A stretch of DNA of 64,000 bases from Gloeocapsa sp. DLM2.Bin57 (GTDB lineage: Bacteria; Cyanobacteriota; Cyanobacteriia; Cyanobacteriales; Gloeocapsaceae). The notes under the pieces were generated by a model. The model did not search any database. It saw only the letters and a list, made by a program, of their open reading frames with translations, and was not told the DNA's origin. The stretch spans positions 79,506-143,505 of the forward strand of contig RECR01000066.1 in the NCBI GenBank assembly GCA_007693955.1, given 5' to 3'. The translations under genes and the position numbers were made by a program. This document shows, in pieces, positions 25,486-33,450 of the stretch. Within the stretch, counting starts at the first letter, position 1, and every line of letters starts with the position of its first letter.

Positions 25486-26830
25486 CTACCCATTGTTGAA
25501 CTTGCAGATAATTAATTTTTCCCTGACTATTACGAGGTATCTTGTCTATCTGTAACCAGTGTTTAGGAAGTTTAAACTTACTCAATTTTCCGCTCATTTT
25601 CTCGGTTATAGCTTGATCTGTCGGGTTAGAGGTAAAAGAGACATAAACCGCGACGACAACTTCTCCCCAATAGGAATGGGGTAAACCGACAACACAGACA
25701 TCATCCACTAATCCAGTATCTTTAATTACTTTTTCCACTTCTTCTGCACAAACTTTCTCACCCCCGGTAATAATCAGGCGATTTCTACGCCCAAGTATGG
25801 TTAAATAACCTTCAGCATTCAAACTACCTAAATCATTACTCCAAAAAAGGACATCTTGACTAAAAGTATCGGGATAATAGCCTAAACAGAGAGAAGATGC
25901 TTTAATCCCAATTATGCCAGTTTGTCCATAATCGAGAATTTCTCCTTGTTCAGTTAAGATCTCAACCTGAGCATGAGGAAGAACTTGACCCATGGTATCA
26001 TTCCCCTGGAGAAATTGTTCAGGTTTAAGAGCAACTATCAAAGCTGCTGTCTCTGTCATCCCATAGGTTAAAGCTAAGGGGATTCCCTCCTGTCTAGCTT
26101 GATTAAGTAGGCTTGTCCAACTAGGTGCACCACCGAGTAAAATAGTTTTAAATTGAGATAACCACAGAGGATTTGAGGCTAATAAAAATTGTAATTGAGT
26201 AGGGACTAGAGATAGAAAATAGTCTTGAGGAGAAAATGAGGGTATGTGATCATTTTTTAAGTCTGAGTAAGGAAAAATCAGCAGTTTTCCTCCTGTTACT
26301 AATGAACGCAAACACTGCATTAAACCACTGACGTGATATAGTGGCAACAAACAACAGGAATTGATGGTTTTTTGCGCAAAATATTGACTAAAACCCTGAA
26401 TTGATGCGGTTAGAGTCTCCCAATTGTGCATAGCAAAGCGAATTTGACCAGAACTTCCTCCTGTTGGGATCATAATTTTTCCCGAAAAGTGATTAGAGGG
26501 TATTTCTGAGAAATCAGAGAAGATAAATTGCTGTTTATGGGTATCCCAAAGTAATGATGGTTGTATAAGTTGGCACACCTGTTGCCATTCCGATACACTC
26601 CAGGAAGGATTAGCCAGGAAAACGGGATAGTCTAGGATGACACAGGCTAAAAATAAGGCTAAAAATAAATAGGGATTATCCTCAGCTAAAAGTATTTTAG
26701 GGGGGGTTGATTTTTGCCAAGTGGATTGCAAGAGGTTAATAAACCCTTGTACTTGGTTATAAAATTTTTGATTATCATAGTTAACTAACCAGTTGTTGGT
26801 TATTTGTTGTGCTAATTTTCTTTGAACCAT
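25460..26830 (-). CDS. menE: 2-succinylbenzoate--CoA ligase MenE
   Basis: 456 residues, an acyl-adenylate-forming enzyme. It activates o-succinylbenzoate to its CoA thioester for phylloquinone/menaquinone synthesis. AMP-binding motif MIPTGGSSGQIRFAMHNWET; central LALTYGMTETAALI; hinge and C-terminal domain LGRRNRLIITGGEKVCAEEV; catalytic Lys in PRNSQGKINYLQ. Assignment to MenE rather than another ligase rests on overlap by 19 nt with menC and on the short length. In cyanobacteria the product is phylloquinone, the photosystem I electron carrier. Confidence 0.92.
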   Translation of the reverse strand: MVQRKLAQQITNNWLVNYDNQKFYNQVQGFINLLQSTWQKSTPPKILLAEDNPYLFLALFLACVILDYPVFLANPSWSVSEWQQVCQLIQPSLLWDTHKQQFIFSDFSEIPSNHFSGKIMIPTGGSSGQIRFAMHNWETLTASIQGFSQYFAQKTINSCCLLPLYHVSGLMQCLRSLVTGGKLLIFPYSDLKNDHIPSFSPQDYFLSLVPTQLQFLLASNPLWLSQFKTILLGGAPSWTSLLNQARQEGIPLALTYGMTETAALIVALKPEQFLQGNDTMGQVLPHAQVEILTEQGEILDYGQTGIIGIKASSLCLGYYPDTFSQDVLFWSNDLGSLNAEGYLTILGRRNRLIITGGEKVCAEEVEKVIKDTGLVDDVCVVGLPHSYWGEVVVAVYVSFTSNPTDQAITEKMSGKLSKFKLPKHWLQIDKIPRNSQGKINYLQVQQWVVTQLGVVY

Positions 26831-27726
26831 TGATTAACGCTAAAACCGAGGGGACGAGTTAAGTTTAATTCTCTAGCTAGTTTAAGTATCCCTTGTCTTC
26901 CGATTTCTGTCTCAAAGACTGAAGAAAAGACGATATCAAGTTGATATTTTTGACACAGTTGTTTTAATTTTTGGGGCGAACCCGCGATCGCAGGTTTAAC
27001 CACATAAACCCCTCGCCAACCTTGCTGATAACAAGTTTCTAATTCTGTTAAAGTAGCCACGGATTCGTCTAGGGCGATCGCTGTGTTAGATTTTTGACTC
27101 AAGTCTAGCATAGTGCTAAATTCTCTTGGGGGTAGGGGTTGTTCGAGGAATTCCACCACACCAGTTTTATCTGCTATCTTTAACCAGGCGATCGCTTCTT
27201 GGTAATTTAACCCCCCATTAGCGTCTAACCTTAATTTAGCCCCTTTTAACACAGACACCAGTTGACTAAAAATCTGCAATTCTGTTTCTAGGGGTTGTAT
27301 CGCAATTTTCCATTTAAAAGTTGTTCTCCCCTTTTGTCTTTCTTGTTGACAGATAGAGATAGCTTTTTCACCATGAGGAAGTAGATAACTATAATTGAGG
27401 GAATCTTCCAAAACAGTAGAGGGAGAATGCAAATCCTCCCAAGCGGTTGTAAAACCAAACTGACAAGCGGTTAACCCAGAGGGAATCTGATTAAGGGTAC
27501 TTTCTCTAAATTTTTCTTGGTTTAACTCTTGACAAAATAACAGTGCTTGTGCTAAAGATTCTGAACCAAACCAAGGTAAAGGAGCAATTTCACCCTTTCC
27601 TACTCTACCTTCTTGGTCAACTAAGTAGATAATTATACCTTCTCTAACTTTCCAAGTCCCATAATGTGTCACCAAGGGAGTAAGAAATGGACGTTGATAG
27701 GTAATAAAACTAAACAATATCTCCAT
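26812..27726 (-). CDS. menC: o-Succinylbenzoate synthase MenC
   Basis: 304 residues, enolase superfamily. It dehydrates SHCHC to o-succinylbenzoate in the phylloquinone pathway. Catalytic and metal-binding residues are in order: Lys of TFKWKIAIQ, Asp of KLRLDANGGLN, Glu of VEFLEQPLPP, Asp of IALDESVATL and Lys of VYVVKPAIAGS. Its 3' end overlaps menE by 19 nt; an unknown gene precedes it by 3 nt, so the three form one operon. No other men genes lie in the window. Confidence 0.94.
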   Translation of the reverse strand: MEILFSFITYQRPFLTPLVTHYGTWKVREGIIIYLVDQEGRVGKGEIAPLPWFGSESLAQALLFCQELNQEKFRESTLNQIPSGLTACQFGFTTAWEDLHSPSTVLEDSLNYSYLLPHGEKAISICQQERQKGRTTFKWKIAIQPLETELQIFSQLVSVLKGAKLRLDANGGLNYQEAIAWLKIADKTGVVEFLEQPLPPREFSTMLDLSQKSNTAIALDESVATLTELETCYQQGWRGVYVVKPAIAGSPQKLKQLCQKYQLDIVFSSVFETEIGRQGILKLARELNLTRPLGFSVNQWFKEN

Positions 27727-27729
27727 GAA

Positions 27730-28767
27730 TTAGTCATTATCGTCAAAAATCTGCAGACGAATTGAGCGATCGCCGTTTTCATCTAAGTTAATCTGAATCA
27801 ATTCCCCTGTGAGAGTTTCTAGAGAAGTTAACATGGAACGTAAATGAGGATTACTCGCACCTGTTTCCACATAAAGGCGATCGGCGACACTTCTGAGTCT
27901 TTTCCAGGTGGTATAAAGTTTAGCTACATTTTGTTCTAACTGACTCGCTTGTTTGACTAATTCAGAAGTATTTGACAAGACATCAAGACGTAAAGCTTCT
28001 TCTAAAGCTAATTCTAAATCACAAGAAGCACTATTGAGAGTCTGTACTTGACCTGCTAAATCTAGGTACTTGGCTAAATTACGCGCTTGAGAAGTAACTT
28101 GTTTTACCGTATCTAAATCAGGATTAGTGGCTACTTCTTGTTGAATTTCTTTGAGGTGGAGATCGGGTAATTTCTCCATTTCCCTCACCAAAGGAACGAG
28201 ATGACGGGGAGGTAAAGAACCATCACTGGCTTTTTCCTTAATTTCTGAGGGTAAAAGTTCTGAATTTAAACTCGTCCATTGATCAGCAAGTTGTTGTACT
28301 TCCCTACGGGTGATTTTTTCTCCCTGTTGCGCTGCTTCACTAACTAATTGTTGTATTTCAGGTGCTGATTTAGCCGTTTCTACAAAAGCGCGCTTACTAA
28401 AATTATTAATACTATTTGGGTCTAATTTCCCTTCTGCGAGTAAAGTATCAGCGCTATTAGCCAATTGAATCAGCCCATAAGCTTGACTTTTGGTGATTTC
28501 GCGGTTTTTTAACCAGTTGATAAAACCTGTACCTCGACCATCTCCCCCTTTTTTTTCGCGATCGCGTATTACTCTGAGAATTCTACCTCTCCAGATATCT
28601 GTCTGTAAATCAAAACGTTCGCAAACTTGCCAAATTTGCTCTAACTGGGTTTGAAACTCACTTTCAGCGATGGTTTCATCTTCTGGATCTGGTAATTCAA
28701 AGTTTAAATCAGTTGTACTAGTCAAAGCTGCGATTAAATCGTCGGGATTAGGAGAAATTGTGGTCAT
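27730..28767 (-). CDS. Conserved helical protein, function unknown (345 aa)
   Basis: 345 residues, acidic, nearly all helical. The segment GGDGRGTGFINWLKNREITK with SQAYGLIQLANSAD resembles a small DNA- or RNA-binding helical domain. The rest (TLNSASCDLELALEEALRLD and ASQLEQNVAKLYTTWKRLRS) suggests long coiled coils. No membrane segment or catalytic motif. I recognise it only as a cyanobacterial hypothetical. It is the first gene of the operon with menC-menE (3-nt gap), though a metabolic link is not evident. Confidence 0.6.
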   Translation of the reverse strand: MTTISPNPDDLIAALTSTTDLNFELPDPEDETIAESEFQTQLEQIWQVCERFDLQTDIWRGRILRVIRDREKKGGDGRGTGFINWLKNREITKSQAYGLIQLANSADTLLAEGKLDPNSINNFSKRAFVETAKSAPEIQQLVSEAAQQGEKITRREVQQLADQWTSLNSELLPSEIKEKASDGSLPPRHLVPLVREMEKLPDLHLKEIQQEVATNPDLDTVKQVTSQARNLAKYLDLAGQVQTLNSASCDLELALEEALRLDVLSNTSELVKQASQLEQNVAKLYTTWKRLRSVADRLYVETGASNPHLRSMLTSLETLTGELIQINLDENGDRSIRLQIFDDND

Positions 28768-28845
28768 AATTTTGCTAAAAACAACATAAGTGTAAAAATT
28801 AGTTAAAGTAGAGACAGATAGCTATCAACTTAAGATTATAGTTTC

Positions 28846-29487
28846 ATGGAATCTCCTTCTTCAATCGCCGTTAGAGAACTTCCTTTATTTCCTTTACCCA
28901 AGGTAGTGTTATTTCCAGGACGTCCTCTCCCACTGCATATTTTTGAATTCCGCTATAGAATCATGATGAACACTATCTTGGAAACCGATAGTCGTTTTGG
29001 GGTACTCATGGTTGATCCTGTAGAGGGTAAGGTAGCACAAATTGGTTGTTGTGCGGAAATTATCCATTTTCAGCGTTTACCTGACGATCGCCTGAAAATA
29101 CTTACCCTTGGACAATCTCGTTTTCGAGTCCTAGAATTTGTGCGGGAGAAACCCTATTTAGTGGGTTTAGTGGAATGGTTTGAGGATCAGCCCACTAATG
29201 AGGATCTTAACCCAAAAGCTCAAGAGGTCAAAAGTTTATTAACAGATGTGGTACATTTATCTGCTAAGTTAACCGATCAGAAGATAGAATTACCCGATGA
29301 TTTACCTGAACTTCCTATGGAGTTATCTTACTGGATTGCTAGTAATCTCTATGATGTAGCTTCAGAACAACAAATGCTCTTAGAAATGCGCGACACTGCA
29401 GCCAGACTAGATAGAGAAGGGGAAATTCTGACCTCTACTCGTAATCATTTAGCTGCTCGGACTGCTCTCAAAGACGCTTTTCAATAA
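28846..29487 (+). CDS. LON substrate-binding domain protein
   Basis: 213 residues containing only the N-terminal (LAN/PUA-like) domain of Lon protease and no ATPase or peptidase part. Landmarks: VRELPLFPLPKVVLFPGRPL, the LHIFEFRYRIMM motif, GCCAEIIHFQRLPDDRLKIL and FRVLEFVREKPYLVG. Such stand-alone proteins are common in cyanobacteria and plants; a role in recognising damaged or target proteins is suspected but not proven. Divergent from the 345-residue gene and ends one base before the convergent flavodiiron gene. Confidence 0.88.
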   Translation: MESPSSIAVRELPLFPLPKVVLFPGRPLPLHIFEFRYRIMMNTILETDSRFGVLMVDPVEGKVAQIGCCAEIIHFQRLPDDRLKILTLGQSRFRVLEFVREKPYLVGLVEWFEDQPTNEDLNPKAQEVKSLLTDVVHLSAKLTDQKIELPDDLPELPMELSYWIASNLYDVASEQQMLLEMRDTAARLDREGEILTSTRNHLAARTALKDAFQ

Positions 29488-31212
29488 CTAATAATGATTT
29501 CCTGATTTACGGTGATGCACTGCGGTTATACCAGTAGATTGGAGGAGTTCACCCACTTCGGCGATCGCGTAAATTAACCAGTGATCGCCACATTCCATAC
29601 GGTTAACTACTCTACATTCTAGATAAGCTAAAGCATCACTCAAAATCGGACAACCATTATTAGCTGTGGTGGTTTCTACTCCTATAAAGCGATCTTCTCC
29701 CGGTGCGAAGGGTTTGAGAAAATGTTTCATTAGTTTTAAATGCTTACCCTCAGCGAGAATATTGAGGACAAACTTGCTATCCTGATATAACAGAGATTCT
29801 ATTGCTCTTTCTTTAGCTACAGCCACGGTGATACCTGGAGGAGTAAAGGTAGCTTGAGATACCCAAGAAGCGAGCATAGCGCTTTTAAGTTCTCCCTGTT
29901 GGGTAGTAACGATACAAAGAGAGCCAACGATTCGCCCTAAAGCTTGGTCTGTGTAATTAGCTGTAGCACCTAAAACCGAAGGACGTGGGGTTTGAGCTTT
30001 TTTAGCCTTTTTCAACCCTTGAGCAAAATCTGTCCCCGCTTCTTCACAAGTTTTTAACACTACTTCTGTAGGAGTAAATTTAACTCTGATTGGTTCAAAA
30101 CCAAAACTATAACCCCCATCCCGTAACTTACTCTCCAAAAAGTCGATCGCCTCTCCACTCCAACCATAAGAGCCAAAAACTCCCGCTAGTTTCTTAGAGT
30201 CAGCGTTGGCTAGAGTTATCCCTAATGCTGTTTGTATTTGGGTTGGAGCATGACCACCGAGAGTAGGAGAACCAAAAATAAAGCCATCTGCTGCTACGAC
30301 TGCGGTTTTAATGGTTTCTCCGTCGGCAATTTCGGCGTTGATGGATTCTACCCTAACTCCTGCTTTACTGATTCCACGGGCGATCGCTTGAGCTAGGGTT
30401 GCTGTATTACCATAAGCTGAGGCATAAATTAGAGCTACGCTTAATGCTTGAGTTTTTTCCTGTTCTAGCCATTGTTGATAAGATTGGTTTAATTCTTGCA
30501 ACCCATAGCGTACCAATGGTCCATGACCTGTAGCGTAGATTTTAGGGTTTTTTTCCCCTAATTTATGGATAGCAGTACTTACTTGTTTAGCACAAGGGGC
30601 CATTAAACAGTCAAAATAATAGCGTCTATCTTGTTCATAAACCCTCCAACCTTCATCAAAAACTTGATCTCCACAAACATGAGCACCAAATAATTTATCG
30701 GTATAGAGGATTTGGGTTTGAGGATCGTAGGTAGCGAGTGCGTCGGGCCAACGAGGTAAGGGTATAGGGATTAATTCTAATTGATGACCTTGACCGATGT
30801 CTAGACTTTCTTCTCCTTTAATAATTTTGAGGTTAGGAAGGTTTTCGTTAAAGATTTCCCCGAGGACGATCGCCGCGGGATTGGTACAGACACAGGTAAT
30901 TTGGGGGGCTAATGCTAGTAAAGCTTTGAGGGTATAACCACGATTAGCGTTGACGTGACCTAAAATAACGTAGTCTATGGTTTTCAGGTCTATTCGCTGT
31001 TGGAGATTTTTGAGGAAAATATCACCAAAAGACTCTCCTGGAGGATCTAATAAAATAGTGCGATCGCTCTCAATTAGATAACTATTGGCGGTTGTACCTT
31101 TTTGCAGACCATATTCTATTTCAAATTTTAATCTAGTCCAAGTGCGCGATCTTAATACCCTAGTATTTTGGGCAATTGGTAATACTTGAACGTCTTTAGC
31201 TGCTTTATTCAT
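29488..31212 (-). CDS. A-type flavodiiron protein with flavin reductase domain, non-canonical iron site (Flv1/Flv2-like)
   Basis: 574 residues in three parts: metallo-beta-lactamase-like domain (~1-250), flavodoxin-like domain (~255-400, SVALIYASAYGNTATLAQAI) and C-terminal flavin reductase domain (~425-574, LGRIVGSLCIVTTQQGE). Cyanobacterial members act as hetero-oligomers that pass photosynthetic electrons to oxygen. Canonical iron ligands H-x-E-x-D-H are replaced: GHVNANRGYTLK keeps only the first His. The next ligand His is Arg in PLPRWPDAL. Asp of YTDKLFGAH and His of TGHGP remain. That pattern fits the Flv1/Flv2 class, which needs a canonical Flv3/Flv4 partner; none is in this window. 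Confidence 0.88.
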   Translation of the reverse strand: MNKAAKDVQVLPIAQNTRVLRSRTWTRLKFEIEYGLQKGTTANSYLIESDRTILLDPPGESFGDIFLKNLQQRIDLKTIDYVILGHVNANRGYTLKALLALAPQITCVCTNPAAIVLGEIFNENLPNLKIIKGEESLDIGQGHQLELIPIPLPRWPDALATYDPQTQILYTDKLFGAHVCGDQVFDEGWRVYEQDRRYYFDCLMAPCAKQVSTAIHKLGEKNPKIYATGHGPLVRYGLQELNQSYQQWLEQEKTQALSVALIYASAYGNTATLAQAIARGISKAGVRVESINAEIADGETIKTAVVAADGFIFGSPTLGGHAPTQIQTALGITLANADSKKLAGVFGSYGWSGEAIDFLESKLRDGGYSFGFEPIRVKFTPTEVVLKTCEEAGTDFAQGLKKAKKAQTPRPSVLGATANYTDQALGRIVGSLCIVTTQQGELKSAMLASWVSQATFTPPGITVAVAKERAIESLLYQDSKFVLNILAEGKHLKLMKHFLKPFAPGEDRFIGVETTTANNGCPILSDALAYLECRVVNRMECGDHWLIYAIAEVGELLQSTGITAVHHRKSGNHY

Positions 31213-31247
31213 GTTTTCCTCAAAAACCCTCTTTGGTTCATTTTAAC

Positions 31248-32346
31248 TTATAAACTACGTAAATAAGCTTCGACAAATTGTTCTAAATCACCATCTAAAA
31301 CGTCAGTTACTGCGGTAGTTTCTACGTTTGTACGCAAGTCTTTAACCATCTGGTAGGGATGAAAAACATAGTTACGGATTTGATTACCCCAAGCTGCTTC
31401 TACCATATCCCCTCTGATTTCGGCGATCGCCTGTGCGCGTTGTTCTTGAGCGATGATTAATAACTTAGCCTTGAGTAAAGCGAGGGCTTTGTCTTTATTT
31501 TGTAGTTGAGAACGTTCTTGGGTACAACGTACGGCTATTCCTGTAGGGATATGAAGGATACGTACAGCTGTTTCTACCTTATTAACATTTTGTCCTCCTT
31601 TACCACCGGAACGAGTAGTGGTTATTTCTAGATCCTTGTCAGGTATATCTACATTAACCGCGTCTAAACCTAAAGCCGGCATGACTTCTACCCCTGCAAA
31701 ACTGGTTTGACGTTTACCATTAGCGTTAAAAGGAGAAATTCTAACTAGTCGATGAGTTCCTTTTTCACCTTTGAGATAACCAAAAGCGTAACGCCCTTCG
31801 ATTTCCAGGGTAGCTGATTTAATCCCCGCTTCGTCTCCCTCTGATAATTCGGCTAATTGTACTTTGTATCCCTGTTTTTGTGCCCAACGGGTGTACATTC
31901 GCAATAACATTTCTGCCCAATCCTGAGCGTCTGTACCTCCTGCACCAGCATTAATGGTTAATACCGCCCCTTTAGCGTCATAAGTACCACAAAGAAGTTG
32001 TTCTAATTCCCAGCGGTCTAATTCCTGATTGAGGGTTGTCAGAGTGGTTGTGGCTTCTTCTAATAAACTGTTATCGGTTTCTACCTCTAAGAGTTCGACG
32101 ATCGCTTGGGTATCTTCTAACTGATTTTGCCATTTTTGGTATTCTTTGAGGGTATTTTTCAGCTCATTTAACTCACTTAAAACCATTTGGGCTGTGTCGG
32201 GATTATCCCAAAATTCTGGTTCAGAGGCGGTATATTCTAAATCTTTGATTTTGGCTGTTAAAGTATTCAGGTCAAAGATAGTCCTGGGTTTTCCCCAGGC
32301 GCGCGTTGGTGGAATCGATTTCTCTTTTTAGTTCTGATATCTCCAT
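31248..32346 (-). CDS. prfB: Peptide chain release factor 2 with programmed +1 frameshift
   Basis: RF2 reads UAA and UGA stops. The start is ATG at 32346: 24 codons ([20 protein letters not shown] ...) run to an in-frame TGA at 32274-32272. A +1 shift at CTT TGA C continues the frame through [20 protein letters not shown] and joins the main 1-kb frame, giving about 365 residues. The catalytic GGQ is in [17 protein letters not shown]. The stop-codon-recognition region is present ([17 protein letters not shown] follows it). The frame beginning at 32186 alone would lack the N-terminal domain. A 68-codon gene ends 10 nt upstream. Confidence 0.95.
32271..32287 (-). promoter_or_regulatory. prfB programmed +1 frameshift site
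   Basis: On the minus strand AGGACTATCTTTGACC contains the classic slippery CTT with stop TGA followed by C. The upstream AGGA is a Shine-Dalgarno-like stimulator, as in the E. coli prfB site. Low RF2 lets the ribosome slip to GAC, so RF2 autoregulates its own synthesis. Confidence 0.93.
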
Positions 32347-32356
32347 ATTATCATTC

Positions 32357-32563
32357 CTAGTTTAGTTTTAAGGCGTTTACAGGTACTTCGTCCCAAGATT
32401 CTACAGTACGTAAATTAGCAGACCAACCCTGTTGTTTTTGTTCGGGACTTAAACTCTCTTGCCAGGATTGGTGACAAGACTTGGCTAATTCTTCATCAGG
32501 TGATGCAATACAGGCATATATTATGCCGCTGGGATCAATTTGTTCGTTTATCCAAATAGCCAT
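32357..32563 (-). CDS. Small conserved cyanobacterial protein, function unknown (68 aa)
   Basis: 68 residues beginning MAIWINEQIDPSGIIYACIA, soluble, with no motif known to me. It reads as a compact single domain rich in Glu/Ser/Trp (SCHQSWQESLSPEQKQQGWS). It ends 10 nt before prfB on the same strand, so co-transcription with RF2 is likely. It is divergent from folP by about 46 nt. Good codon use and tight operon spacing support a real gene. Confidence 0.6.
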   Translation of the reverse strand: MAIWINEQIDPSGIIYACIASPDEELAKSCHQSWQESLSPEQKQQGWSANLRTVESWDEVPVNALKLN

Positions 32564-32609
32564 GAGTGTCTGCTATAATAACTACGGATTCTTATTATAC
32601 TCTTTCTCT

Positions 32610-33449
32610 TTGTCTAGTTTAACTATTAGAAATCATTCCTTTAACTGGGGAAGCAAAACCTATCTGATGGGGATACTTAACGTTACTCCCGATAGTTTTA
32701 GTGATGGTGGCGAATTTAATAACCTCTCTAAGGCTATTGCACAAGCTGAAAAACTGGTCAATTCAGGTGCTGATCTCCTCGATATTGGTGGTCAATCCAC
32801 TCGTCCTGGGGCTGAAATTATCCCTTTAGCAACAGAACTTGAACGAGTTATTCCTGTAGTTAAAGAATTGCGCTCAAGATTAGATATTCCTATTTCTGTG
32901 GATACCACTAGATCTCAAGTAGCTTCGGCGGCGATCGCCGCAGGGGCTGATTTAATCAACGATATCTCAGGTGGAACAATAGATCCTGAAATGTTTACAG
33001 TAGTGGCTAATCTAGGTGTTCCCCTTATTTTAATGCACAGTCGGGGTACTCCTCAAACTATGCAGCAATTAACCCAATATGATGATTTAATCACAGAAAT
33101 AAAGGCTTTTTTAGCAGCTAGAATCAATACTGCTGTGGCTATGGGTATTAAGCGATCGCATTTGATTATTGACCCTGGTATTGGTTTTGCCAAAAATTAT
33201 GACCAAAATCGCCAAATTTTAGGCAATTTAGAGGAATTTAAGTACTTAGAAACTCCTATCTTAGTAGGACCATCTCGTAAAAGCTTTATCGGTCAAATTC
33301 TCGGGAAAAGTGATCCTAAAGATAGGGTGTGGGGGACAGCTGCTGCTTGTTGTCTGGCGATCGCAGGTGGTGCTGATCTTCTCCGAGTCCACGATGTTAG
33401 GGAAATGAGTGAGGTTTGTACTGTTTTTGATGCTATATATCGTAACTAG
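32610..33449 (+). CDS. folP: Dihydropteroate synthase FolP
   Basis: About 279 residues from TTG at 32610. This start gives a normal-length N-terminus (SSLTIRNHSFNWGSKTYLMG); a longer frame reading from 32481 would overlap the divergent gene. The enzyme joins p-aminobenzoate to the pterin pyrophosphate in folate synthesis. Conserved loops: GILNVTPDSFSDGGEF, DIGGQSTRPGAE, DTTRSQVA, NDISGG, HSRGTPQTMQ, DPGIGFAKNYDQN, GPSRKSFIG and the final RVHDV. TIM-barrel fold, cytoplasmic. Stop codons of folP and the convergent WD40 gene are adjacent. Confidence 0.95.
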   Translation: MSSLTIRNHSFNWGSKTYLMGILNVTPDSFSDGGEFNNLSKAIAQAEKLVNSGADLLDIGGQSTRPGAEIIPLATELERVIPVVKELRSRLDIPISVDTTRSQVASAAIAAGADLINDISGGTIDPEMFTVVANLGVPLILMHSRGTPQTMQQLTQYDDLITEIKAFLAARINTAVAMGIKRSHLIIDPGIGFAKNYDQNRQILGNLEEFKYLETPILVGPSRKSFIGQILGKSDPKDRVWGTAAACCLAIAGGADLLRVHDVREMSEVCTVFDAIYRN

Positions 33450-33450
33450 T

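Noticed and set aside
32481..32609. Longer N-terminus for FolP
   Set aside because: It overlaps the divergent 68-codon gene and its promoter space; homologues start close to the conserved MGILNVTPDSFSDGG strand.
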